From the NCBI GenBank assembly GCA_036924285.1, contig JAYKYS010000015.1, positions 6,262,001 to 6,326,000 of the forward strand: a stretch of 64,000 nucleotides of DNA, written 5' to 3'. The notes beneath the pieces are model-generated. The model saw only the letters and a list, made by a program, of their open reading frames with translations, did no database searches and had not been told where the DNA came from. Within the stretch, counting starts at the first letter, position 1. Each line of letters begins with the position of its first letter. This document shows, in pieces, positions 11,781-23,615 of the stretch. The translations under genes and the position numbers were made by a program. Source of the stretch: Asterella californica. Taxonomy: Eukaryota > Streptophyta > Marchantiopsida > Marchantiales > Aytoniaceae.

Positions 11781-14700
11781 CTCCCCTTCAAGCTCGTCTC
11801 TACATCTTGTACTCTTAGGTAATGTCTGAAAGCATCAAACTTATCTCTAGGCAATGCCTTAGTGAAGATATCGACAACCTGGTCTCCTGTGCTCACATAA
11901 CTGAGCTCAATCTCTCCTGCAAGGACCTTCTCTCTAATAAAGTGATAGTGCTCCTCAATGTGCTTCGTCCTAGCATGTAAAATAGGATTACTAGCTAACT
12001 TCATGCTGCTAATGTTGTCTGTATATACAACAACAGGATCTGTACACTCCACATCAATATCAGATAGCAGACATCGAAGCCAAATTGATTCGCATGTTGC
12101 GTTCGTTGTTCCTCGGTACTCTGCTTCTGTGGATGACAAAGAGCTCAAGTCTGATTTGGTGATCGTCAGGTAGATAAGACTCCCAACCATCTGTCTGTAC
12201 ATGCGTGGATCACCATCCTCTGCTCCTAGCTGTACCCTTTGCTCTAATGGCGTAGCAATGGATTTGCAATTAAGCATACCAAATCTCTCAAGCATACTGA
12301 GAGCATACTGTCGCTGTACAAACCAAACATCCTTCCCATCTCTAATGAACTCCACAGCAAGGAAGTACTTGAGTTCTCTTAAGTCCATCATCTCGAACTC
12401 AGATATCAACTGATCCTTGATCTGGGAAATAAGCTCCTCATAATTACCGGTAACGATCAAGTCATCAACATAGATGGTGATCACAACAATCCGGTCTTGT
12501 ATTCGCAACGAATACAAGGTAGAGTTTGAACTACAAAGGTGGAAACCAAGAGATTGCAAGTAAGAATTGATCTTTGCATACCATGCTCTTGGTGTCTGTT
12601 TCAGACCATAGAGAGCCTTCCGTAACTTACATACACGAGAAGGAAACTTAGGATCCTCATAACCATGAGGTTGCTGCATGTAGACCTCCTCCTCCTCAAG
12701 ATCGCCGTTGAGGACGACGTTCTTGAAGTCCATCTGGTGCATCTTCCAACCTTTCTGAGTTGCAACTGCAACTACGGTTCGAATAGTTAACATCTTCACA
12801 ACTGGAGCAAAAGTCTCCTCAAAATCCACTCCATGTTGCTGTGCGTAGCCCTTAGCTACCAATCTGGCCTTGTACCATCCGAGTTGCGCTTGACCTTGAA
12901 GACCCACCTGCAACCAATCACTTTTTTACCATGAGGTAAGTCTACCAACTCCCAAGTCTGTTGGTGATGAAGCGCAGCAAGTTCAGCTTCCATAGCACTT
13001 ACCCATTGGGTCTTGTGCATCGTCTCCTCAAGCGAACTCGGTTCTTGTTCTTGAAGAACATTGGTCATATATGCATGGTGCGCAGCAAGAAAACCTTCAT
13101 GCATATACCTACTCATTGGATGTTTTGCCCGCTCAGATCTCCGAGAGGTAATCGGTGCACTAGTAACCTCCCCTTGTAACTGATCTGACGTAGACATCAA
13201 GGTCTGAGACAAAAGTATCCAGTGGATATGGAAGATCCACATATCTGGATGAGTCAAACATACGCTGCAATAGCACGCGTTCATCTTGTGTAGAAACTAC
13301 ACTAGTTCCACTAGGTTGTGTTACGTGGACTCCAGCGTTAACAACAGCTCTATGTGCAACAAATTCTGATCTGGAATCAGTGACTTCTCCAGATCCTCCA
13401 CTCAACGTACTACTCTGAGGAACTACAGTGGACTAACTCCTTGGTTCTACAGTAGGTACAAGGATGGCTATGATAGGTGCAAGTGCAAACCAAGACTGTA
13501 GCTCATCAAAAACAACATCTCTACTGATATAGAACTGCTTGGACGAAGAATTGTAACATCTATATCCTTTCGTATCAGAAGCATAGCCAAGGAAGATACA
13601 TCTATTTGCATTCGGATCTAGTTTCTTACGTCTTTCATCAGGTATGTGCACATAACAGATACATCTGAAAACTTTAAGGAAAGAGTAATCAGGCTTACTG
13701 CCTGTGAAGACCTCCATCGGTGTCTTGTTGTGGATTGTCGCTGTAAGCGTCCGGTTCATCAGATACACCGCACATGAAACAGCTTCTGTCCAATAAGGTC
13801 TAGGCATGGTCTTCTCGTTCAACATCGCACAAGCAGCTTCTGCTATGTGTCGATTCTTGCGCTCCGCAACCCCGTTCTGCTACGGACTGAACTGCAGATC
13901 TTCTATCCTGCTCACGTAGATATGCATCGAACTCTCCAGAAAGGTACTCGCCTCCTCCATCAGATCTCTAACAGATGATAGATGCTCTAGATTGTTTCTC
14001 CACCAACTTGCGGAAAGTTTAGAATGCTGACAATACTTCGGCAGAGGACTTATTTCTCAACAAATAGATCCAAGTATAGCGCGAATGATCATCAATGAAC
14101 GACACGAAGTATTGGAAATCGGTCATACTTGGCTGAGAAGCAGTCCATTCATCAGTGTGAACAAGCTCCAGAAGCTTGTTCGCTTTACTACCTGATCCCT
14201 TAAAGGGCTGTCTAGCTTGCTTGCCGAATTGACATGCTGCACAGACTCCAGTGGACTCACTGGATTCGAATTTGGACAGACCTGTAACCAAGTCAGAACT
14301 CGGAAGACTTTTCAGGCTCTGAAAATTCATGTGCCCAATTCGCTTGTGCCAGATGTCAATGTCAGACACTACTGGACCACTTTGTCCATACATGGCAGCT
14401 TGTAACTTAGGCGCAGATGCATCTAGTTTAAACAGTCTACCACTCTTGATACCTCGAGCTATGACAGTGCTATTTGAATCTTCAATAAAGCATCCATCTT
14501 TATTGAAGCACACTTGTAGACCCTACTCTATCAACTGTCCTACAGATACCAGGTTTCTAGTCAACGTGGGTACATGTAAGACATTCTGTATATCAGTAAA
14601 CGTTGAAGCAGGAATGTCCAGTGGAATGTTACCTTTGTGCTGGATCTTGTGCTTGGTGTCATCTCTTGTCACCATAAACTGTGGAGTCTCCACAGGCTCG

Positions 14701-15686
14701 AGTGAACTAAATCACTCCCGATGGGGAGTCATGTGACTGGTGGCGCTGGAGTCGATCATCCAGTCAGTCTGTGGCTCAAAAGCCGCATAACTCTGATGCA
14801 TAGTAATCAGCAACTGCTCCGAATAGACATGCTCAGTGACTGCATAGCCTTGCTGGTTGCTGTTATCTTGTTGGGGGTTGTTGTCGTGTTGCTGTCTCTG
14901 ATCATTCTGCTTCTTATAGCACTGATTCGCATTGTGGCCTTGCTTCTTGCAGTGGTTGCAGGAACCAAGCGCTCTTCTCTGGTTGTTGTTGGAACCAAAC
15001 TGTTGCTGGTTCTGCTGCTACTGCTGCTGTTGCTGTCCGCGATCCGTCCACGTCCAGCACCTTTGCCACGACCCCTACCTCGAGATCCTCCAGAACCTGC
15101 AAAATAGACAGATTCTTGCTGACCCGTCGAAGTAGAACTCCCCAGTTGGCGCACCTCCTCTCCGAACATCATAGGAACAAGCTCATCAAACCGCGGAAGA
15201 GGTTCTCTGGTCGAAATCGATGTTATGAACTGTTTGTACTCTGCATGCAGTCCCTGCAATGTGGCTCCGATCAAGACAGTGGGATCAATCTCGACTTTGA
15301 TAGAAGATAGTTGATCCGCGAGCTGCTTGACATGGTTCATAGTCGTTGATGCACATCGACCCCTTCTTCACAGTCTTGAACTTCTGCAGCAATTGAAACA
15401 GACGCGCGAGTGCATCCCAAGCTTTCTTGAGCGTATCGCAATCTTGAATGTGACCGATCATCGATGCTGAGACTTTCAGCGCGATGTAGTGAATAGCCTG
15501 ATATGAGCGCTTCTTCCACTCTTTGAATTTCGGGTCCGAAATTAGTACTTCATGCGTTTTCTCCTCGTCAGTGATAAGATCTCGTAGATCTTGTCCCTGT
15601 AGGAAAGTCTTCATCCAGAACTTCCACACTTGGTAGTTGTTCTTGTCGAGCTTCTCTCCAGTGATCAAAGATACAGACTCCGCCAT
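11723..15686 (-). pseudogene. Copia Gag-Pol polyprotein, broken
   Basis: The start is ATG at 15686 (MAESVSLITGEKLDKNNYQV, typical Copia gag). A CCHC zinc knuckle lies near 14925-14965 (CNHCKKQGHNANQC). The protease is WMIDSSATSHMT near 14740-14770. The GAG-pre-integrase and integrase zinc region (WHKRIGH...CAACQFGKQ) spans 14195-14350, and the integrase core begins ELVHTDEW...FIDDHSRYTW. RT carries YVDDLIVTG near 12445-12475 and RNase H carries LSSTEAEY near 12110-12140. Damage includes frame changes near 15360, 14930 and 13430, stops replacing expected Gln or Trp codons (near 14525, 13880 and 14712), and loss of about 80 residues between the TITKSD and SLSSTEAEY blocks. It cannot make a working polyprotein. 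Confidence 0.92.
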
Positions 15687-16357
15687 AGCCGCAATGTCGA
15701 AATTGCTCTATTTTGTACGCGAAAAAACTCACAGATCCTTCACGAAACTCGTCTCTCTACACCGCACGATCAAGAGTTGTCACAAGTCACAATGAGACGA
15801 CTCCGCAAACTCCTCCTGCAACGACAACGAAGAAAGAATCTGTCCGCGAACTGTAGGTGTACAAAACACGACAGAAACGTCGAAAGAACACACCAAGAAA
15901 GGTGAAAACTAGACCAAACGAGGTCAGAAATGAGTGTGCGACCCCTCAAAATTTTCCAAATTTTCCAAATCGGTATGGGGTTCCACCCATATTCGGAACA
16001 GGATTTGTTTTAGATTCAAGTCCTAAAACTTTCGTTTTGGTCAAAAAAGATCCAACTGAAAATCTGCCGCTGAAAATCTCCAAATCGACTGAAACTTGGC
16101 CGAGTACACAATTCGCACCTTCTGTACAAGATAGCTCTAGAAGGGTTGGTCAACAGATTTCAGCGAGAAAAAAATCGTCTAGGCCTCCGAAATCACATTC
16201 AAAGTTTCTGATGGCGAAAGAAACGGTTTCGTCTCACCCGAACACATCAGCAGGATAGTGCTTGACATCAGGCACAACTCCGGCTGCTCTCTCCTGTACT
16301 CCAATCTCCATCTTGCTCATCAGCAAGGGACACACGCTCTCACCAGCTCTGATATCA
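15687..16357 (-). other. Copia 5' untranslated leader with primer-binding site
   Basis: This is sequence between the 5' LTR and the gag start, read on the minus strand. The primer site (TGATATCAGAGC) abuts the LTR. The plus-strand ORF at 15857-16258 is antisense and shows no family motif, so I treat it as chance. Confidence 0.7.
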
Positions 16358-16584
16358 TGTAGAAAAATTGATATTTCGAGGACACTCCAAGAAGAGAGAG
16401 CGAGTAGACAAGGAAGTAAAATAGGAATGAGATGAGAGAGGCTTTACCTCTCTCTGTATATATAGTGGAGGTGAGTACAAGAGAAACTCCAATGCTGGGT
16501 TAGCTCTCTAACTAACTCTAACAATCCTAACCACTCCGGCTAATGTTAGCCGTCGATCTACTAGAGCTTGGGACTATATCAACA
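16358..16584 (-). repeat. Copia 5' LTR
   Basis: Same 227-bp repeat as 11554-11780, with about 14 scattered substitutions. It is followed by CCTTG, compared with TCTTG at the other flank. Confidence 0.93.
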
Positions 16585-19055
16585 CCTTGAAGAGGAAAGT
16601 TGAAGTCAGACGATAAGAAAACTCGAGAAGAGAGGATGTTAGGAGATAGATGATCATCAGAAAGAAGCGTAGAAAGAAGCGCAATGTCTCCACAACTCAA
16701 ACAGAACGTTTCTGATAACACTAACCTACTAAGTTACGAGCATGTCCAAATAGACAACACGTAGAAGTCAATTTTCATTCACACGGACTTCACACCTACG
16801 CGTTTACCACTCTTTCAACCAAGTAACGTGGAGAAAGAAAATTCGCATGTATGGGTGACCAGGTACTCACGTCCTCGACTTCACCATCCTGATATTGATG
16901 AGACCATCTAGAGAATACATCGACTTTTGACAGTTCCTACGAAACGACAAGACACCGTGACACGCTCTTTCACGACAGCTTCGGTTATCGATTGATGAGA
17001 ATCCTCGGATTCACAAACGTCTTTTTTCTCTTCACAATCTAAGTCCACATCTTGATTGCTTACGGCTTCCTTTTTGCTATCAGCACAGACATCATCTTGA
17101 CCTGAGGTTCCAGACAAGTCCACAGATCAGCCGATTGAGGGACGGATGATGACCTCGTTTGTCTTGGTTCTATGGTGTCTCCAGCTCATAAACACCTCTC
17201 GGTTTTGAGAACATTATGACTAAACTCTGCAGTCTTAGAGTATCACCTCTGAGAACTTTGAAGCATGGTAAAGTCATACCCACGAAACTTGGAAACGCAG
17301 AAAGTCAGATTACATGTGAGAAGCAGAAATTTTACATTTTCCAAGTCTTGGAAGACACGAGTTCGAAGATAAGTTTGTCACTAGCACGTGTTAGTCGGAT
17401 CATCGATAATCACCTTCTTGAGCCTGAGCAGCGCTAAACCATCGGCGGATAATGAAGCTACACATTTAGTAACCAACAGAACAAGAACACCGCTAGCAAC
17501 AGATTACAATTGTGATAATCCGAACCCGAACGTTGTACCCATGACATAATTGTTTTCTCCTCAAAGCACCTGCTTTCAAATTCACATGTTTTCAGTGCCA
17601 CTCTACTCCCAGTTAGTTCCATAAACCCAACAGAGCACAGAGACGACACTTTGCAGTCCTCCACTGCGAGCATGCAGTCACTGTTAGCATATATATACGC
17701 ATTGTCACAACACTAGAGGAACAACAAGAGGATGGAAAATATGCAAAGAGACCATGGAACCAGAGAATTGCTGGTAGTGTGTTGAGATTGAAGCAAGAAA
17801 CAAAACAAAGTCGCCAACATGGACTAAAGGTCCATGAAGGACGAGCATTCCGTCTACGTTGTCCGGCTCGAGTGGATGAAGAGAAACGTCTGCAATTAGT
17901 GTCACTAGTACATTATCAGGTGCTAGTGCACTAAAAATAAGAGATCGAACAAGAAATAACGAGCTCTCTCCGCAGTGGTAGTATTGAAGAGATGCCAAAC
18001 AATATCAGCCAGTCTCTCGGTTTAGACAATGTCCATCAGCAGGGCGGAGCAGGTGCGATGGGTAGGTTCACAAGTATGGTAGGATCAGGAGTGACTTACT
18101 ACTTGGCCATATTCAAACAATAGGGACAAGGAGAAACGAGATATGACAACACAGAAGCTACTGATAAAGACTCCTTTACGTCCAAAAGTGAAAAGAAAGC
18201 CTTGTGCTCATGCTTTATTTATTATCGGGTATCAAGGAAAATCGGATCGATACACACCTAAGTACATCTGCTTACTGATATAAAGACAACGACTATTAAG
18301 CGATTAGACCCAAGGAACCCCACAGTCCTCGCAGTCAGGCGGACATGGAAATTCTGCATTTATAGCTTCCAACAAACATAAATTGATCTCATCGAGTTCT
18401 CTCACAGCGAAAAGTTGCATAAATCAACTCTTTCACAATCTGCCTCTGCTCTACATGACCAACCACAACAAAGCTTCCAATGATACACATCGACAGCTCA
18501 AAAACAGAAGAGAAGAGCACATCTTCATCCGCATCATCTGCGTCGATATGCCACTGCATACAAACTCGATGCCACTCGAAGAACTGGTCCTCCAACTCTT
18601 TCTTTGAAATTCGCTTCGGCCTTGAGAGATTACCGTCTATAATCTGCCAATCTTCTGAAAAAAAGACGGGCATAAATCTTATTGATCTCCGAACTGATAT
18701 CGGACCTGACGACTTAGAATCCGAGTCCAACGTCCACATCGGTTGACTTACATGACAACTAGCGGTTCAAAAAAGATGTGAGTACCTCAAAACCAACTTA
18801 AAGTCAGTTGAAAAGTTCTAAAACTTCCATATTCAACTGAAAGTATGTATATATGTCGAGTATGTATACACACCCATCGTTAGCTGGTAACTTCGAAGCG
18901 AATCCACGATCTTTGCCACCTCATTCTTCACATGTACTCTTGATTTCAAAATTTATCTGTTCGCTCTCGCAGTTAAAGTTTCTTTGGCTGAACCTCGTGA
19001 ACGATGCTAAACATATGGTCTGACATTCCGAAGTCAAATGCACAGTCGAGAAAAT
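16585..19055. other. No recognised gene
   Basis: Minus ORFs at 16908-17123 (acidic, Ser/Asp/Glu-rich), 17705-17998 and 18389-18739 (with VFFSEDWQIIDGNLSRPKRI) could be exons. They show no family I recognise and no clear splice connections. If coding, the last is the best candidate because of its even mix of charged and hydrophobic residues. No RNA gene or LTR was seen. Confidence 0.3.
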
Positions 19056-19190
19056 AGCTTAACTCCGAAGCAGGTTAAGAAACGAGTGAATCTTGCCAGA
19101 TAGCTTCACTCCGAAGTAGGTTAAGGAACGAGTGAACCATACCAGATAGCTTAACACCGAAGCAGGTTAAGGAACGAGTGAACCAGTTCA
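19056..19190. repeat. 46-bp tandem repeat, three copies
   Basis: Copies start at 19056, 19102 and 19148 with the core AGCTTAACTCCGAAGCAGGT, then TTAAGGAACGAGTGAACC. The spacing is exactly 46 bp and divergence is a few bases per copy. No coding function was seen. Confidence 0.85.
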
Positions 19191-21044
19191 AGCTGCGGTG
19201 GAGAAGAGGTCATTATCAGATTCCGAGCAGGAAGTAAGTCCATACTCTTTCCATGATGGTGATGGATGGCATTAGTTAGTAGTACCCAGAAGAAAATCAG
19301 CTGACACGTTATGGAAGTTGTGCATCAACTTCGCACGAACTGCGCAACATCATATACACTTGTATGAATAGAGGTTTGAGACGAGAACATATTTTATACT
19401 AGAATGTGATGAGATAATTGGATATCATGAAATGTGTTATCAAGAAACTCCAAGCAGTTTCATGAATATGATAAATGATAACCAATACATATCATCCAAC
19501 AGTTTGTGTGCTATGTGCAATAAATGTTGTGCGTTATCGCATCGGTTATTGCGTGAAGGATGTCTAGGAAAACACGAGGTTCCTGGCTGTGGAGATGCTG
19601 TGTGTTGAACAGAGACAAGACAGAGAAAAACAACCACGAAAAGGAATGCTGCAATATATCCCAACTCCAAATGTATGTACACTACCGGTTCTTTCTTCCT
19701 AAGAACACAAAACTGAGAAACAGAGCAGAGCGGTCTTTAATAAGCTTCAAAGCCCCTAAAACGAACCCTTGAATCTCAACCCTGATCCAAAACCACCGAA
19801 TCGTAGCTCAAAGCAAGAGAAACTTCCCTTTGCTAACAAACAGAGCTGCACCAGTATCACACGATTGAAACCCAAGTCCAAACCACATCCATGTACAAAC
19901 TCTTAGCTAAAGCTAACTACCACAAGCTGTATATAGCCAACTAGATCTCTAACGAACTCCAAAGGATGAAAACCTAACGAAGAAAATGAAAAAGATCTAT
20001 CTGAGAACTTCCTCCTTTCGCCAAACAGACTTCAGATGTCGAAAGGGTCTTCTTCCCTGACTCCGTTGACCTCAAGGACTATCAGATCCCACTCCCAACA
20101 GCCAAGATATCTCTGATTTTCGGTCGCAGATGACCGAACTTTTCAAAACTCCTCCCTAGGGCTTAAAATCGCACACACCGTTCAAACGGATCGCTTGATC
20201 TAATATTTGTCTTCTTTGGCAGGTAGATCTAGCTATCATGAACCCAACGAGACTCCAAACAAGCCGTTTGGAGTTCCCCTCGCAAAACCACGCAAGAAAT
20301 TTGGTCGCAGAACATAAAAAACTGACGTAATTCGACTCCCTACGGCTCAAACTTGAGCCGTAGGGAGTCGAATCACGCCTAAACCAACAACCCAATCCAC
20401 GTATGGTCTTCTCCTATGCGTAGATGAAGACTCCTTGATCGCGTAAGCACCAAGAACGAAGAGCTTGACTCATCGATCGTCAAGAACAACCCAATCTCAG
20501 ATCGCAGACGATGAAAAACTTGACGTAAGTGCTTCCTTGCGAGCCAATTTCACTCAAAACTCCCAAACCGCCTGATGAAACTTGGTATCGTCTTCAATTT
20601 CCTGAAGAACTCGTTGTTCTGATCCCGATGGATCCAAGGACAACAAGTTTAGATTCCGGAACGGTCCGAACGATCCAACTCTCCTTCACAGATCACTGAA
20701 GCTCCCCAAATCCTCTCCCTGCGTCTCAATTTCTCCTAGAACACAACCCCCGATCCGTCTCTTCACGAACCGTCTTAACCCACACGTAGCCTGCACAGAT
20801 CTGAACCCAATGACACCTTGCGTGCATGCATTGGACTTTCTGATTCTCCAAAACGTCCACCGACAGATCGTAGAAACAAGCTGTATCCCTTAAGCTGCCC
20901 CCTTACGTCAGTCTCAATACGTACAAGTTTTCTTCAATAATGAGGAAGCAGGCCCCTTGCGTCCTTAGTATAGCGCATGGAGCTGTAAATACCCAGTCAG
21001 CAAGTAAACTATAGCCGAGCTTGATTTTCCCATCTTCTGAATCA
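19191..21044. other. Noncoding region with one perfect palindrome
   Basis: No gene was recognised. The long C/A-rich stretch 19700-20880 lacks convincing coding signal on either strand. The only clear structure is the 21-bp hairpin at 20330-20373. Confidence 0.35.
20330..20373. repeat. Perfect 21-bp inverted repeat with 2-base loop
   Basis: Arm 20330-20350 (begins ATTCGACTCCCTACGGCT) is the exact reverse complement of 20353-20373, with AC between. It is a near-zero-loop palindrome of 44 bases. It could be a snap-back duplication made during replication or break repair, or a small hairpin RNA source. Confidence 0.9.
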
Positions 21045-21500
21045 CGTAACTTCTCCACTAAGCGTCCAAATGAAGTAGACGAAGTGCATATGGAGAGTTG
21101 ACAATGAGCTCTACCCATCGATGCGATGAAAATGAAGATCCGAAGTTGTACCAAAAGCTCGTAAGTTGAGGCCTAGCTTGTTTTACCCCTCTTTCGAGTC
21201 TCGTAACTTCTCCACTAGACGTCCAAATGAAGTAGACGAAGTGTCAATGGGAAGCTAACAAGGAGCTCTACCCATCGATGTAATGAAAGTGAAGATCCAA
21301 AGTCGTGCCAAAAGCCCGCAAGCTGGGGCCTAGCTTGTTTTATCCATCTTTCGAGTCTTGTAACTTCTCCACTAGGCGTCCAAACGAAGTAGACGAAGTG
21401 CCTATGGAGTGCTGACAAAGAGCTCTATCCACTGATGCGATGAAGGTGGAGATCTGAAATTGTGCCAAAAGCTCATAAGCTAGGGCTTAGCTTGCTTTGC
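21045..21500. repeat. 157-bp tandem repeat, three copies
   Basis: Units start at 21045, 21202 and 21359, exactly 157 bp apart. Each begins CGTAACTTCTCCACTA and contains AAGTAGACGAAGTG, GAGCTCTA and GCCAAAAGC blocks. Such arrays are common inside LTRs or leaders of plant Gypsy elements, but no LTR pair is visible around it. Confidence 0.85.
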
Positions 21501-21927
21501 TCATGAGTGTCTTTGGAGCGACAAGCAACGAAGTTTGAATTTCAGATAGGAGCCGGTCCACGACACAACAGCGTAAAGAAGATAAGACGTACTCACACAA
21601 ATGATGAATCGAACGTTACAGCACGTGGATTCCAACCTGCACAACAACATTAGCAATTCTCTCCTGAAGCAACGACAAGTTGACTGCAACTAAAACTAGT
21701 CTCTGTGTGCAAGATGCTACGCAACAAAGAAGCAGAGACAAGAAAGAATGGAGCCACGCGTGCTTCTACAGAATTATCTAAGACCAATCTCGCGTCTTTC
21801 TTGAATACCATAAGCAACCATGACAAGAATGCAAGAAAATCGTAACAAGTAAATCACCTCGACGGTCGACTTGTTGTTTCTGAGTAAAAAACCAGTAAAA
21901 TTACATATGTGAGACTTCATGAAATAA

Positions 21928-23342
21928 CTAAGAGATCAGCAATATGAAGAGTGCATCATGAACGATTGTCACGATGTACCGAAGACAAACTGATTGGACT
22001 CTGTTTCGGAAGGATATACCCTCTTCTCTAACTCTGCGATCATCACCGTCTTTGTCATCTTGTGTCTCAGTTGAATTTGACTCAGTATCAACTTCAATTA
22101 CCTCGTCGTCCTCCGTCCACTCATCTCGTCCTATTAAAAAGTTATGCAAGCATATACAAGTGACTATCCATCTCATAACGTACTCGTTATAACGATGGTT
22201 CTTTAGTTGGATCCGAATCTCTCTTATCGAATGTCAATGTGACTTCAAAACTCTTATAGCATGCTCATTTATAACTCTCGCATGTGCAAGATAAGTATTA
22301 AATTCCTCTTTGTCCGAATCTCCACTTGAATTTTGAAATGCACACACAAGTCGAGGTAGAGGAGTGTAACCGGAATCTGAAAGGAGATACTTCTCGTGAT
22401 CAAAGACTGTCGTGTTTGTAGAAGCTTGTACTTGTAATTCAAAATAAAGCGGAGATCTTCTCAAGCAAGTGATATCTGCAGGAGCCCGGCATGCCTGCAT
22501 CACTATTATCCATTCTGAGTTCAAAAGAACAATTTTTGACTTGCCGAACAAGTTCAAGCTCAAGATCAACATCTCCACTTACCGCTGAAACAGTGGATAA
22601 TTCTCCTTCTACCATCGCTGCCGATTTGAGCATGAGGCTGTAATTAGACTTACAATCGAAGTAAGTCTCACCATCCTCCTTAGGTCTCTACGAGAGCTTT
22701 AACAAAGTCCCATCTATTAAACCCACTTAGCCAAGAAATCTTTTCTCAAAAAATACATTTTAAATTCTTCTGCGCTCACGGCTATCAGGCCAGCTGACTT
22801 CCTTCTCCAACACCGAAGAAATGACGCACATCACTCGGGTTGTATAGTTGATCATATTTTCCGCACTGACTTCCCACAGAAATAGAGTTCTTCCGACGCA
22901 TGCACCGTTACCTTCGTGCCCAAGTCGATCCAAGATCACCACTAACTGTACGATCACAAGAGCCTGCTGACAATAACTATCATTTTGGAAGACATGATGT
23001 TCTTCAATCAGAGCCCAACAACGAATAAAATGCTGGTCGATCCATACGAGTGAACTGTATGAAAGATGTAGACGGTAGAGAATCGAAGTAGTTCCAGATA
23101 AAATCATCACTTTTTGCAAACCGTATCGGACGTTCTAGATATCTACTCCTATTCAATGCATCATACATCTCCAGCAATTCTTCTTCACTATGACTGTCCA
23201 CATTCATAAATTCTTCTTTGAACTCATCCTCGAACAGTAGGGAGATTTCTTCTGTGTTATCATCCAATATCGTCAAACAAATTAAAACTTGAAAACATTC
23301 GAGCAACTGTTGATGCTCAGACATCCGCATCGTCAAGAACAA
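21928..23342 (-). pseudogene. PIF/Harbinger DDE transposase, decayed
   Basis: The N-terminal part is at 23004-23342 (DDFIWNYFDSLPSTSFIQFT). The first catalytic block is GLIDGTLL near 22700-22735, followed by EDGETYFDCKSNYSLML. The second is LLSDSGYTPLPRLVCAF near 22340-22395, and EEFNTYLAHARVINEHAIRV lies at 22240-22310 around the third acidic residue. The C-terminus reads CICLHNFLIGRDEW near 22130-22170. These are the DDE_Tnp_4 landmarks. At least two stops and several frame changes separate the blocks, so it is inactive. It points towards the accessory ORF at 7599-8956, and its terminus at 23612 lies about 270 bp upstream of the start. Confidence 0.78.
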
Positions 23343-23615
23343 AATGTCTTCTCAGTTTGATCAACCCTTACACGACCTGATTTTCCTCTCTGGCTCTTGT
23401 GTTTGATTACAGACAGTGATGCCAATTCTCATCTTCGTCTTTCAAAATTCAAACTCAATACGATCGACGGACAAACTACATGGACTACATGACTCAGTCC
23501 GTCATCGACGACATGCACCTCCGACAGGTGCCCATCGGACTAGACCGTGGAGTCCGTACTGGTCACTACATACAAGCTCGTGACTCGTCATGGGCCTATG
23601 TTTGAAACCCCCTAA

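Larger units (their letters stand above)
11554..16584 (-). mobile_element. Ty1/Copia LTR retrotransposon, full length but inactivated
   Basis: The LTRs are 11554-11780 and 16358-16584, both 227 bp, with TG...CA ends when read on the minus strand (TGTTGATATA ... TTCTACA). I count about 14 differences by eye, roughly 94% identity. Just inside the 5' LTR (plus side 16346-16357) the minus strand reads TGATATCAGAGC, one base from the initiator-Met tRNA primer site. GAAGGGGAG precedes the 3' LTR as polypurine tract. The flanks TCTTG and CCTTG match at 4 of 5 bases as target duplication. It encodes gag, protease, integrase, RT and RNase H in Copia order on the minus strand, with several stops, frameshifts and an RNase H deletion. 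Confidence 0.93.
7262..23612. mobile_element. Candidate 16.35-kb PIF/Harbinger-type unit (or two separate elements)
   Basis: The left terminus at 7262-7280 reads AGGGTTTCAAACATATGC. The right terminus at 23594-23612, read in reverse complement, is GGGGGTTTCAAACATAGGC. They match at 16 of 18 aligned positions with one gap. TAA lies immediately outside both ends (7259-7261 and 23613-23615), the target triplet expected for PIF/Harbinger. Inside are one accessory ORF pointing in from the left (7599-8956) and one transposase pointing in from the right (21928-23342), with none of either missing or duplicated. Between them lie galacturonokinase exons, a nested Copia element and tandem arrays. The alternative is two unrelated elements, each having lost one end. 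TAA is the preferred target, so a chance match of the triplet is not rare. Confidence 0.45.

Noticed and set aside
14721..15107. Plus-strand ORF of 128 codons, very hydrophobic
   Set aside because: It is the antisense shadow of the Copia gag zinc-knuckle and Gln-rich region, whose codons read as Leu/Val on the other strand.
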